DNA of 64,000 nucleotides. Source: Tetranychus cinnabarinus (taxonomy: Eukaryota > Arthropoda > Arachnida > Trombidiformes > Tetranychidae). The notes under the pieces are model-generated. The model searched no databases, was not told the DNA's origin, and was given only the letters and a program-made list of their open reading frames with translations. Position 1 is the first letter of the stretch; every line of letters begins with the position of its first letter. This document shows, piece by piece, positions 36,603 through 47,080 of the stretch. The stretch lies in contig WHVY01000003.1 of NCBI GenBank assembly GCA_022266195.1, positions 11,966,001 through 12,030,000 of the forward strand, read 5' to 3'. The position numbers and the translations under genes were made by a program.

Positions 36603-36704
36603 CACCTTCCTGTTCTAAGTACTAGCGCCGCAGGAGTGTTTACATCTCTTTTGGTATATTAAATTCACTCCTGCAGCCTTGGTGCTTACTATGGGACGGT
36701 GCAG
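36603..36704. ncRNA. Candidate microRNA-like hairpin
   Basis: A long imperfect stem with a short loop: GCGCC + GCAGGAGTG (36625-36638) pairs with CACTCCTGC (36666-36674) + GGTGC (36681-36685). A 6-nt bulge lies on the 3' arm, and pairing extends outward (AGTA/TACT, then CACC/GGTG) and inward (TTTA/TAAA). The loop is about 17-27 nt. Size and shape fit a pri-miRNA. Strand is unknown. On the minus strand the 3' arm would begin TGTAAACACTCC, sharing the seed GTAAACA with the vertebrate miR-30 family, possibly by chance. I recognise no known arthropod family. Confidence 0.4.
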
Positions 36705-36706
36705 GG

Positions 36707-37130
36707 TAAATTAGTTAATCAATAACATTTGTTTTTTTATTTATTCATGTCTCCAAAGTCAAATTTTATTTTTCATTAGTGTTTTCTGCTCATCCGACTC
36801 ATGAAGTAAGGTAAGTTAAATTTGATCAAATCTTATTTTCATTATCAAATATTCTCTTCACGTACATCAATAGTTTCAAGCATCAATAGAAATATGAGAT
36901 CATTTACACCAGATAATATTGATTACAGGCATTTTGACTAGCCACAGAATTCAAAATGAACGATTGTTTCCTAATTAGTACTTCAGTATTGTGATGAATA
37001 AATGGCTATATTTGGAGCTGCATTTTGATCTGTAATTACTAGAGCAAGCTTTGATTTCTTTAAATGTTTAAAAATGATTCAATATATTTACAATACATGA
37101 AAAATATACTGTTGTTTTACAATCCAATTT
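36707..37130. other. Flank between hairpin and INTS15-like gene
   Basis: AT-rich, nothing recognised except the 3' flank of the minus-strand gene that ends at 37131. Confidence 0.4.
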
Positions 37131-38009
37131 TCACTTTGTTTTCATATTGACAAGAGCTTTGATGAGTAAATTGTTAGGAAATTGTGTAATTAGACTGTTG
37201 CGCATTTGGTTGGAGGAAACAAGAGTATTACAGATCCCATTTTTAACACCAATTATTAATACATGAGCAAATTTTGAAATAAGGTCATCATCGCCTCGTT
37301 GTGATAACTGTGTTGCCATATCAATAACAAATTGATTTGATAACTGTTGTAATCTTTTATTCTGTATTGATTCCAGTATGTAGAAATGCAAATCTGAATT
37401 TCCTTGACCTTGTCCCAATAGTGAATATCGTATTAAAGCTTGTCCATTGAATGTTATCTTTTGATTTACACTTTCATTCAAACTCATTAACCATCGTGTA
37501 ATTAAATTAGCTGAAATTATCTTCTTTTCCGGAGAGTTCGAACTGGTGCTCGCGACCAAGTTAAAGAAACCTTTGTCAATTAATACAGCAGCAAATGATG
37601 GACTACTATCAGCAAGGTTTAATGGTAATTGTTTGATATCATCTTCAGTTAATTTAATTTGTTCCGTATCTAGATAAATAGTTGAAGCCGTGAGGATTGC
37701 TTTACTGTTCAATCCAATGGCCAATGAAACTAATTGTCCAATGAAACTAGCGAGGTTCTTCCGCAAAGGAACAGGAAACAATGTGTTGAAAAAGCTTACA
37801 GCTTTCTCCTCATCATCCGACAATTTGTCACAAATATTGTAAATTAAATACAACCGCTGGATTGATAACTTAGGATCCTCTAGCTGATTAATTATTTCAT
37901 GGAGCAGCTTTTTACTTTTCACTGTTGACTCCTCGTTTGAATTGTAATTGGAAATAATCCATGGTAATGTGGTTTGTATTTGTGAATTGATTTGGTCTTG
38001 CACATCCAT
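37131..38009 (-). CDS. INTS15-like protein (C7orf26 family), candidate Integrator subunit
   Basis: Intronless, 292 aa, starting at the first ATG (38009); the upstream extension begins with TTG. All-helical character with no catalytic motif. Alignment by eye to human C7orf26/INTS15: FFNTLFPVPLRKNLASFIGQ then LVSLAIGLNSKAIL matches IIFSSLF...LLGKLVSMAVAVCRIPVL; DSSPSFAAVLIDKGFFNLV matches SASPRFCCQFITSVTALYDL; QFPNNLLIKALV matches RLPHNNLLQLVI. It is shorter than the human protein (449 aa), lacking the Pro/His-rich tail and a central insert. INTS15 links to the INTS10/13/14 module of the Integrator snRNA-processing complex. The match is weak and needs a profile search; it could be another helical-repeat protein. 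Confidence 0.5.
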   Translation of the reverse strand: MDVQDQINSQIQTTLPWIISNYNSNEESTVKSKKLLHEIINQLEDPKLSIQRLYLIYNICDKLSDDEEKAVSFFNTLFPVPLRKNLASFIGQLVSLAIGLNSKAILTASTIYLDTEQIKLTEDDIKQLPLNLADSSPSFAAVLIDKGFFNLVASTSSNSPEKKIISANLITRWLMSLNESVNQKITFNGQALIRYSLLGQGQGNSDLHFYILESIQNKRLQQLSNQFVIDMATQLSQRGDDDLISKFAHVLIIGVKNGICNTLVSSNQMRNSLITQFPNNLLIKALVNMKTK

Positions 38010-38596
38010 TGTAAAATTAGACAAGAAATACTAAAAATTATCAAAACTAATTACAATAAAAACATGAAAACAAATTACAATCAAAACTCGGATTTGAAAT
38101 TTACACTAAAAATTGGTTCTCTCCATTTTCAAAAAAGTCATATGGTTGTCAAATGTAAAAGCGGCAAATTCAAACTTGTCATTAAAACAAAAATTTATAT
38201 CAATCAGTTTAAATTAAACATGAGATTAAATAGTGAATTAAGCACGTTTTTACTAATAGAGAATGCTAATAATAATTTGATAATACCAATCTAATATACT
38301 AACAGCAATCTAAATTTCATTAAAACCCTAAATTCTTTATTACGCTGACTGATTTGAAGCAACGCTCTGTTATGTCAAAACAGAATCGATTTGATCCAGA
38401 GTTCTGCTATCGTTGTTTTATAATTTAACAGGAGATAAGATGGAATCAAGACAGTCGACCTCCAGAAGTTTCCAGAGGAATTAAAGGATCGAAATAAGGA
38501 GTCGGCGAAAGTCCAATGACTCAAATGTGAATCAATTTAATGACCGTAAAAATGTATTAATATAAATAAATAAATAAATTTGATTGAAGTTTGAAT
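38010..38596. other. INTS15-like 5' flank and ZFAND1 3' flank
   Basis: Two minus-strand genes in tandem, 587 bp apart. A less AT-rich patch at 38395-38525 is probably the INTS15-like promoter or 5' leader. AATAAA words at about 38560-38580 lie 3' of nothing on the plus strand. No other feature seen. Confidence 0.4.
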
Positions 38597-39510
38597 TCAA
38601 CTTTGATTTGTATCAATATACTTCATGTATAACGTTTGTCCACTTTCAATGTCACCTTGTTCAACTGCTTTACTCAGTGATAGATCAAAGGGTAATAAAG
38701 ATTCCGATTCTGTTACTATAACAAGCTTTGGATGACCGGCCTTGTTATTATTATTGACTAAATTAAATTTCGATGATATGAAATCAATTGCTTTTCCAAC
38801 AGACCAAAAAGATGAAAGAAATATTTGTTTTGTTGCTTTATCATTTAAATTTAAATTAAAATAAAGCCTTTCACTTTGAGGAATTGATTGGGATCCCGTC
38901 GCGGTTTGTTTCAATTTCATTAAAGCAACCTTCCTCGCGAGAGCTTCATTTTTGGCTCCTTTCTGGCCTTTTGGTACCAATGAAGGTTTGTAGGATGAAT
39001 TAGCGGCTAAAATGAGTTGGTGAGCTGAAGGTGTTTTACTTTCTCCAACAACACGAGGTGAACAATTATGCCCTTCAGGATGACGGTGAGCAAGGCAGAA
39101 AATTGATTGACAGTGATCACATTTAACCATCTCAAGTCGATTTTTGACAATCTCTGAACAAAAGTCACATCTTTCATGTTCAAGTTTTTCAGGAGTTTCC
39201 TTTATAATCCTATCTGATGCGATGAAATCAGGACATTTGTGGATTTCAGTAGACAGATGATCTTTGCTACAAAAAAGAAAAAAAATTCTTGAATCAATTC
39301 TTTGAATTAAATAGGTTAAATTGTGACTTACCAAAAAACTGATTTACAATAAGTGCAAACAATCGGCAAAAAATCTGTAAATAAAAGAGAAATACAAAGA
39401 GTTAGAAATTTATCAACATTAACTAAAATTAAGGTCTCATTGGAACAGAAATACTTACCCAATCGTCTACAGCTTGAGCACTGTTGGCCTAAATCAGGCA
39501 ATTCAGCCAT
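38597..39510 (-). CDS. ZFAND1: AN1-type zinc finger protein 1
   Basis: Three exons (39510-39459, 39374-39332, 39266-38597), 254 aa against 268 in human. ZFAND1 (yeast Cuz1) links p97/Cdc48 and the proteasome during arsenite stress and clears stress granules. The start MAELPDLGQQCSSC equals human MAELDIGQHC. Splicing rebuilds the first AN1 finger as CSSCRRLDFLPIVCTYCKSV followed by FCKDH...HKC. A second finger has CDFC...CDHCQSIFCLAHRHPEGH. KGAKNEALARKVALMKLK and SERLYFNLNL lead into the C-terminal ubiquitin-like domain (SVGKAIDFISSKFNL). Exon 2 is only 43 bp. Splice phases are 1 and 2 and consistent. Confidence 0.94.
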
Positions 39511-40478
39511 TTAATGTAAGTTTCAAAATCAATATTAATTAAAATAATAAATAAATCTGATGAATGTTTTATTTCAACAATCACAACACGAGTTGATGAA
39601 ATCGGCTAAACATAAAACAGCTGATCAAGTCAAGCTTTCTGAGGGCATCTTGATACAAACAAGTCAAACACGTTGAGTTAGTTTTTCATCAATTTCAATG
39701 TTAGATCTTATCTCAACTCCCATCAAACGGTAAATCAAATTCCTAGTCCCTTCAGATATTTCATTTCATTTCCTCGTTTCATTCATTCTGACTTAAACTA
39801 TAATTAAATGTGAAAACTTGATTTAAAACACAATTCTTATTAAGTTTGATATTTTGACTCATCAATAGAGAGTCAATGTTGGAGTCAATAACGTTTGGTT
39901 TTGAGTCTCTCTAATAGTTTGAATATAAATAAGTCAGAGTTAATAATTGTTGATAATAAATAACGGCAAGTAAACTTGTTATCACATTCATATAAATTTT
40001 ATCAAACCAGTATTTCAACTGATTAACTTGAACCTGAATGAGTTGACCCCCATTTGTTTTGCGAGTTGCAATCATCATCAATAAAACATTCATCGCTAAA
40101 AATATGCTAACTAAATCAGGGGAAAATGAAAAAGTTAACTGATCAATTGAATGTGAATTGAACTAGAAATTTATTTGAATTTCAGCTACTGGTTGCTCAC
40201 AATATTTATTGATTAAATTGCACAGGAGTAATTGTAGATTAACAAATGAAACAACAGTTAAAATTAAACTCTAAATATAAAAAATAGTAATTGTTTAAAT
40301 TATTCGAGATAGTCAAAGATACTTTTCATTCTTATGAAGATTGCTTATTAGTAAATTGTGCAATTGATTCATAAATCAAGAGTAAATTATCGTAATCTTT
40401 CCTTTGCTTGAATATTGAAATATTACCATCAGATGGGCATTTTGGGGATTTATTTGGCACAATGTAGATATTTATAAA
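39511..40478. other. ZFAND1 upstream and PDSS1 3' flank
   Basis: AT-rich. The ZFAND1 promoter should lie at about 39520-39660 (with the palindromic ACAGCTGATCA). No coding region seen. Confidence 0.4.
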
Positions 40479-41711
40479 TTATTTCTTTCGAGCAAGCGTC
40501 ATTTCAGCTAACACAATTAAGGCTTGTTTCTCAGGTGAATCTGCAAATGGTTCAATGAATTTAAGAGCTTCATCAGCATGTTGTCTGGCTAACATTCGAG
40601 TATGCTGAAGCCCATCAGATTCCATCACAGCAGCATAAGCCTTTTCAACGTCATTCGGCTCCGAGAATCGTCTTTTAATCATCACATTTAATTCAGGAAA
40701 TTTTTCACTTGCGAATAAAACTGGAGCTGTGGCAAGACCGAGTTTAAGATCAGCAGTTGCTGGTTTGCCCAGTTCCGATTGGCTTGAAACAAAATCTAAA
40801 AGATCGTCAACCAATTGAAAGGCTATTCCAAGATTTCTTCCGTATTGAAAAGCAGCTTCCTGAAAATTTTTATCTGCTCCTGAGAGCAGAGCAACTGCTT
40901 TACAGGTATAAGCAATGAGTGAAGCAGTCTTTTTGAAGCTTTTGTGAATATAATTACTGAATCTTTCACTGTCATCCTCTTTTGATCCCAATTGCATGAA
41001 TTCACCTTGAACCAGGTCGAGTAATACTTGAGATAAAACAAAGATGACTTCTTCATTCCTAAGGCGAGCCAACATTTGGGATGCTCTAGATAAAATGTAA
41101 TCGCCAGCAAGGATAGCTTTCTTTTGACCCCAAAGAACATTGACTGAAGGTTTACCTCGCCGTATATCGGCCGTATCAATAACATCATCATGTACCAATG
41201 ATGCAGTGTGAATCATTTCAGTGGCCATTGCAACATTTTTTTGAGATTCAGTTAGGTCAGATCTACGATAGAAATGGTGGTTCAAAGCACGAGCCACCAA
41301 GACCACGATCATTGGGCGAAAAGCCTTACCTTGGCCATCGAAATAGTAACTAGCAATCTCTTCCAGTTCAGGTTTTTCAGTCCACAATTCCTTACGGATA
41401 TTCTCATAAAGGTTAGACAAATCTTTCTCAACCAATTTGAATGGATCAACCTCCACCACAGTATCTTTAGAGGGTTGTTGCGATGTTGATGGGGAAACTT
41501 GGTGAGCGGATGTTGCTTGAGGTAAACACGTCGATGTGTATAGATGTCGGTACTTTGAGGTAAAATTATTGTCCGCCATTTTCACAAAAGATCCATAGTT
41601 TTGAGCGCCAATAAAACAGTTGTAGTTTCGACATTGATCACAGGAGATTCTTCTCAATACATATGAGCTTACGGATAGAATCAAATTAGCTTTGCTCAAC
41701 GGATGAGACAT
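40479..41711 (-). CDS. PDSS1: All-trans polyprenyl diphosphate synthase subunit 1 (ubiquinone side chain)
   Basis: Intronless, 410 aa. PDSS1 (COQ1; fly qless) extends isopentenyl diphosphate to the long prenyl tail of ubiquinone in mitochondria. It has a 60-80 residue N-terminal extension consistent with import, GQGKAFRP (126-133), the first Asp-rich motif DDVID (175-179) followed by TADIRRGKPSVN, and the second motif DDLLD (302-306), both coordinating Mg-diphosphate. The true ATG is at 41711, since the longer frame starts with TTG. In animals PDSS1 works with the non-catalytic PDSS2, which is not in this window. Chain length (9 or 10 units) cannot be told from the sequence alone. Confidence 0.96.
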   Translation of the reverse strand: MSHPLSKANLILSVSSYVLRRISCDQCRNYNCFIGAQNYGSFVKMADNNFTSKYRHLYTSTCLPQATSAHQVSPSTSQQPSKDTVVEVDPFKLVEKDLSNLYENIRKELWTEKPELEEIASYYFDGQGKAFRPMIVVLVARALNHHFYRRSDLTESQKNVAMATEMIHTASLVHDDVIDTADIRRGKPSVNVLWGQKKAILAGDYILSRASQMLARLRNEEVIFVLSQVLLDLVQGEFMQLGSKEDDSERFSNYIHKSFKKTASLIAYTCKAVALLSGADKNFQEAAFQYGRNLGIAFQLVDDLLDFVSSQSELGKPATADLKLGLATAPVLFASEKFPELNVMIKRRFSEPNDVEKAYAAVMESDGLQHTRMLARQHADEALKFIEPFADSPEKQALIVLAEMTLARKK

Positions 41712-42122
41712 TATCAACACAAGACGAATGTAACAGAACGTCGAGTAAAGATGGTCAACTAAGTGATGCCAACAGGATGGATAACTGGTTGAAACGTCAA
41801 GATATTTTTAGGTTACATGTAAGTTATAAACAAATATTGAACACTGATCCAAAACATCCTGAATAACTGAAATAACCTCAATGCAAACCTGTTTATCTCC
41901 CGGGTGTTGTCATGACAGCCAAAAGGCGGGAGAATCATGAAAACAATTCAAAATTTGAAAGATGTCTCATTTTGATGGAATGAAATAATTTCAAAATAGC
42001 TAAGAGGTCAGATCCAATCAAATTAGAATGTTTAATGAATAGAATAGCAGTTGTGACATAATTAAGAGCTTTACAAATAAAAGTCTAATGAGAATAAATT
42101 ACACAATGAAAATTATAACAAC
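41712..42122. other. PDSS1 promoter region and H3 3' flank
   Basis: A CpG-bearing patch at about 41898-41936 (CCCGGG, and AAAAGGCGGGAG) is the likely PDSS1 core promoter. The rest is AT-rich with nothing recognised. Confidence 0.4.
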
Positions 42123-42143
42123 CTCTTTCTCAGATATGTAATT

Positions 42144-42159
42144 GGCCCTGAAAAGGGCC
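42144..42159 (-). promoter_or_regulatory. Histone 3' stem-loop of the H3 gene
   Basis: On the minus strand GGCCCTTTTCAGGGCC is a perfect 6-bp stem with TTTC loop, the consensus site bound by SLBP on replication-dependent histone mRNAs. It lies 131 nt after the H3 stop, farther than the usual 25-60 nt. The purine-rich histone downstream element TCTGAGAAAGAG follows (42134-42123), suited to pairing with U7 snRNA. Confidence 0.93.
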
Positions 42160-42290
42160 GTTTTTTTTGTTTAAGCGGGCTAATATAGAGGTTTCAGGAT
42201 CATGAGGATAAGGGGTAAAAGGTGTAGTGAAAGGATAGGATAAATAGGATGGATGAAAAAGCAAATGGTAGAATTTCACAAAAAGAAAGC

Positions 42291-43026
<736 letters not shown>

Positions 43027-43401
43027 ATGCCTCCTCAACCATCCGGTAAAGCTGTTAAGAAGGCTGGTAAGGCCCAAAAAGCTGTTCGTGCTACTGACAA
43101 GAAGAAGAAGAAGAAGCGACGAAAGGAATCTTTCTCTATCTACATCTACAAAGTGTTGAAACAAGTTCATCCCGACACTGGTATCTCATCCAAAGCCATG
43201 TCCATCATGAATTCCTTTGTTAACGATATTTTCGAAAGAATTGCTGCTGAGGCTTCTCGATTGGCCCACTATAACAAGCGATCAACCATCACATCCAGGG
43301 AGATCCAAACCGCTGTCCGACTTCTCCTTCCTGGTGAATTGGCTAAGCACGCCGTTTCTGAAGGAACCAAGGCTGTCACCAAATACACTTCATCCAAATA
43401 A
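43027..43401 (+). CDS. Histone H2B
   Basis: Intronless, 124 aa, ATG at 43027 (the frame extends three codons upstream from a TTG). N-terminal tail PPQPSGKAVKKAGKAQKAVR, then the Lys/Arg block KKKKKRRKESFSIYIYKVLK. The histone fold includes QVHPDTGISSKAMSIMNSFV and the end is the invariant HAVSEGTKAVTKYTSSK, with the Lys that is ubiquitinated in other animals. Replication-dependent type because of the 3' stem-loop. Paired divergently with H3. Confidence 0.99.
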   Translation: MPPQPSGKAVKKAGKAQKAVRATDKKKKKKRRKESFSIYIYKVLKQVHPDTGISSKAMSIMNSFVNDIFERIAAEASRLAHYNKRSTITSREIQTAVRLLLPGELAKHAVSEGTKAVTKYTSSK

Positions 43402-43464
43402 GCTTCCCAGCTTTCCATTCATTTCTCATGTATAATCGATAACTCATCTTCACCCACCAAAAAC

Positions 43465-43480
43465 GGTCCTTTTCAGGGCC
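43465..43480 (+). promoter_or_regulatory. Histone 3' stem-loop of the H2B gene
   Basis: GGTCCTTTTCAGGGCC: 6-bp stem (one G-T pair) with TTTC loop, 64 nt after the stop. A purine-rich downstream element, TCTGAGAAAAGA, follows at 43489-43500, almost the same as that of H3 and at the same spacing. Confidence 0.92.
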
Positions 43481-43500
43481 AATACATGTCTGAGAAAAGA

Positions 43501-43885
43501 TCTCTTATAATTATCATTTGGATTTGTTTTAAAATGTATATAAGCTTATTTAGAATCTTCACATCCATTAAATAATTCCTAAACAAATTTAATTGTCTTA
43601 TATTTTTATCTATTCGCGTAATTACACTGAAACTTATTCCAGTTAAACTGATTGGCACAGATTGAAATTATTATATTGAAATTCGCCAACAACTTAGGTT
43701 TAATTTAAGGTAAGCATCGCGATATTGACTTGAAATAGATGATTACTAAGGAAAGCGTTTAATAAATTTCAAGAAATAAGTGCATTACAAAATTTTATTG
43801 AGTTTATGAGCGTTAAAAAAGTATCGAGTTTTAAGGGTAGATAGGAATATTGATGTTTTCCATCACTAAATTGTTAATTTGTTAA
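43501..43885. other. Convergent 3' flanks of H2B and POLD1
   Basis: AT-rich spacer, nothing recognised. Confidence 0.4.
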
Positions 43886-46800
43886 TCACCACTTATAATA
43901 ACCAAATCTTTGAATTATGTTGTCTTGATCTGTTGCTTCCTTTTGAATTTTCTTCCTCATATAAAATATTGGGCAATCATTAGCTGTGCAAATCACCTCT
44001 TCCAATAAACTTCCTTGGCATCTTTGACATTGGGTCCACAACTTGTTGAACTTTATTTCCAATTCATTCATTTTCATGATTTCACCTTGGAATAATTCTC
44101 CTTCTCGATTTCTGCAATGTTTACAAACAACTTTTGACTCCTTTTCATCTTCAGGTCGCAACATTGTTCGACATCCAAGACAATTGTTTCGTTTTTGAGT
44201 AAACATTGCTAAAGCGCCAACTTTTGAGGTGACAACAGTTTTGGTTCGAGTATGGTCGCCTCTAAGCAACACAGATTCAGCCTTTTCGCCAAGAATCGGT
44301 TCGAATATTCTCAATAATGGTTTTGAGATTTGATTGTCTAAATAATATTGAGTATCAATAGGAATGTTGTTTTCCAATACATACAATGGATCTTCGGATT
44401 TCATGTAAGCAGCAGTTCCTTTTGGAGCATTAATAATCACATAAGGAACACGATCACCTAATTTAGGGGCTGATCCAGCATCACGTTTAGCCATCCGATG
44501 AGCTAATTCAACATGAGCTTGTTTTGCCGCATATTCTTTATCGGTTTTTGTCAATTCTTTAGTTATCACAAGATTCGAAATATCTACTTTGTTGCATAAA
44601 AGATCAGAAATTACCTGTTGAGCATAAGCAACAGCTCCATTAGGATCACGATCAATTAAAATCTTTTGAAGACATGTATTTATTAAGCTAGCAGCTAATC
44701 GACAATTATCTCGCCGAACAGTCTCAATTCCTTTACAGTCCATTTTGTCGAATTTATCAGGTCTAGTATAATAGAGACCGGCATATCTTTTCTTGTTGAT
44801 TAATAAATATGGATAATAGACTTTCTCGAATTCTAATTTGATCGGTTTGACGAATTGTTGAGTAACAAAGTCAGCTGCTTCTTTACCAAGTTTCATCGCT
44901 TCTTCGACAGTTGACACTCCAAATTTTACCATGACCGAATCAGTATCACCATAGATGACTAGAGAATCAGCAGGATACCCATTTGCTAGATTAAAATGCT
45001 TCTCGACTACATTTTTAGTTTGGTCAATCATTTGACGACCAAAAGCTGTAACTGATTGAGAGATCTCAAGACAAGGAAGTTTACCAACTTGTGCTCCAGT
45101 AAAACCATATACAGAATTAGCACTAATTTTCAGAGCCAATTGACGACCGTCCAAGACTTTTTTCTTGAATGGATCGGTTTCTTTTTTCAAATCGTCTTTG
45201 GCCTTTTTACGAGCACTCAACAGTTGTTCCAAAATTCGAGGCAATAAACCTTTACGCATCGTATTTTTCACAAAATAAGCTCCTGCCGGTGTTTTTATAT
45301 ACTGATCAGATTTCATCATAGAAAGTTGAGAGTGCCTTAGGAGAGTTGTGTAACATAAATTATGAGCCATCATGATAGAAGGATACAGAGATGAAAAGTC
45401 GAGAGTTGCAATAGGAACATCATAATAACCCCGAATAGGCTCGATAACCAAAGCACCAGCAAAATCATCCCCTTGTTCTGGTTTCATTGCCGGCATCAAA
45501 AGATCTTCATCAACTGCTTGTCGAAGTAATTGAGAGACAACTTTGATCTGTTGCCCACGAACCAAGAGAAAACTCAAAGGCACACCAGTTACACGAGCCA
45601 TCTCCATGTGATTGATGATACACATAAGTTTGTCAAGAAGACGTAAAGGAAGAAGGGCATCTTTACAACAATAAACAGCTAAACGACGACGGGTCAATTC
45701 ATCACCATTTTGAAGTTCAGTAATGATAGAATGGTGAACATCTTCTTTTTGTTCACACAAGAAATGATATGAAACAGCATTCAACGTATAAGATCGAAGT
45801 TTATATTCTCGCAAGAGAACCAGCAATAAATCAAATTGGACTCGACCTTCAATGTTGATATCTTTGTTTTCTCTTTTACCAAGCTGCTTTGATTGTAAAA
45901 TTTTTTTCTTTACTCTTGAAATTGCAGTTTTAACACGACCAAGATAAGGAAATGTTTTAACTTTTAAAGCTGCTGCTCTATTGATTAAATAGTAAAGATC
46001 GAAATTTTGTATGTTATAGCCAGTTAAAATGTCGGGATCAACAGTTCTAATAAAATCAGCCCAGGCTTTCAGCAAATCTTCCTCTTTTTTATAAGACATG
46101 ACAGCAGTTCCAACAATTGGAGCACATGTGCCTAATGTGAAAATCACTCTTAAAAATGGTTCTTTCTCTCCTTGGCGAATAACCATATTTGCTATTTGAA
46201 TAACTGGATCTTTTTCAGGCTCTGGGAATATACCTTTTCTGCCAGCACATTCAATATCGAAAGATAAAATTCTGAAAGGTGCAACTTTTGCCCATTCATC
46301 TTCAGGTGCGTAAGATACAAACTCGTTCCAAGCAATGTCAACTTCATATTGACAACGAGAAAATTTTTCAATCTTATCTGCTCTGACTGTGTATTTTCCA
46401 GCTGGAAGCTCGATCCAATTGCATCCAACAACTTTGGTGTCAACCATGAAACGAATGACAAAATCAATGTTGCTTTCAAAGCACTGAATAGAATCTGATG
46501 GAAAGCCGAAAACGGAACCACTTCGTTCTAATGATCGTGCTAAAGAGCTCACCAATGTAGGGAGGGCCACTGTTATTTTGAGAAAAGGCACTTTCTCGTT
46601 GTTATTAAAACCATACATGTTTGCCTTTTCAACCAGCTCGATTTGCAGAACAGGTTCAGTTATCGCATCATTTCTTTTGTCAGTTAAGGCCAAGGCCTTC
46701 AATTTCTTCTGGAAGCTTGGTAATTGCTCTTCTTTGAAACCTGTTGGAGCCATTATGTAGAAATATGGTGTGAAACCATGAACGTGGGCCATCACAGAAT

Positions 46801-47080
46801 GACCTTCCACAGTGACACCGTAAATACGCATGATGGCACCGATTGAATTACCAGCCCCAGGCATACCCTCCTTGTGGTCACCAATATAATGATCTATCTC
46901 GATTTGCTGGAATATCAAACAGGTAGTTGCTGGATCTAGTGGTGGAGCATCGTTACGACACCATTTCACATAGGAGGTATCTTCCTCGACCTCAATTGGC
47001 ACTTCTTGGACCGCATCAGTGATAGCGTCTTCTTCCATCTCTTCTGCCACTTCATCATCCCAGATCATTTCATCGTCCAT
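43886..47080 (-). CDS. POLD1: DNA polymerase delta catalytic subunit
   Basis: One uninterrupted 1,064-codon exon (human 1,107 aa, which has many introns). It is the family-B replicative polymerase of the lagging strand, with 3'-5' proofreading. Visible: Exo I DIE (275-277), Exo II NIQNFDL (356-362), motif A DFSSLYPSI (561-569), motif B KISANSVYG (651-659), motif C YGDTDS (710-715). The C-terminus has two Cys clusters: CysA from 967 (CLGCRTML...CKHC, zinc, PCNA contact) and CysB from 1018 (CQRC...CTANDC, the Fe-S cluster that binds the B subunit). All catalytic residues are intact. The N-terminus is short and acidic. The lack of introns stands out among long spliced neighbours. Divergent from INO80E. 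Confidence 0.98.
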   Translation of the reverse strand: MDDEMIWDDEVAEEMEEDAITDAVQEVPIEVEEDTSYVKWCRNDAPPLDPATTCLIFQQIEIDHYIGDHKEGMPGAGNSIGAIMRIYGVTVEGHSVMAHVHGFTPYFYIMAPTGFKEEQLPSFQKKLKALALTDKRNDAITEPVLQIELVEKANMYGFNNNEKVPFLKITVALPTLVSSLARSLERSGSVFGFPSDSIQCFESNIDFVIRFMVDTKVVGCNWIELPAGKYTVRADKIEKFSRCQYEVDIAWNEFVSYAPEDEWAKVAPFRILSFDIECAGRKGIFPEPEKDPVIQIANMVIRQGEKEPFLRVIFTLGTCAPIVGTAVMSYKKEEDLLKAWADFIRTVDPDILTGYNIQNFDLYYLINRAAALKVKTFPYLGRVKTAISRVKKKILQSKQLGKRENKDINIEGRVQFDLLLVLLREYKLRSYTLNAVSYHFLCEQKEDVHHSIITELQNGDELTRRRLAVYCCKDALLPLRLLDKLMCIINHMEMARVTGVPLSFLLVRGQQIKVVSQLLRQAVDEDLLMPAMKPEQGDDFAGALVIEPIRGYYDVPIATLDFSSLYPSIMMAHNLCYTTLLRHSQLSMMKSDQYIKTPAGAYFVKNTMRKGLLPRILEQLLSARKKAKDDLKKETDPFKKKVLDGRQLALKISANSVYGFTGAQVGKLPCLEISQSVTAFGRQMIDQTKNVVEKHFNLANGYPADSLVIYGDTDSVMVKFGVSTVEEAMKLGKEAADFVTQQFVKPIKLEFEKVYYPYLLINKKRYAGLYYTRPDKFDKMDCKGIETVRRDNCRLAASLINTCLQKILIDRDPNGAVAYAQQVISDLLCNKVDISNLVITKELTKTDKEYAAKQAHVELAHRMAKRDAGSAPKLGDRVPYVIINAPKGTAAYMKSEDPLYVLENNIPIDTQYYLDNQISKPLLRIFEPILGEKAESVLLRGDHTRTKTVVTSKVGALAMFTQKRNNCLGCRTMLRPEDEKESKVVCKHCRNREGELFQGEIMKMNELEIKFNKLWTQCQRCQGSLLEEVICTANDCPIFYMRKKIQKEATDQDNIIQRFGYYKW

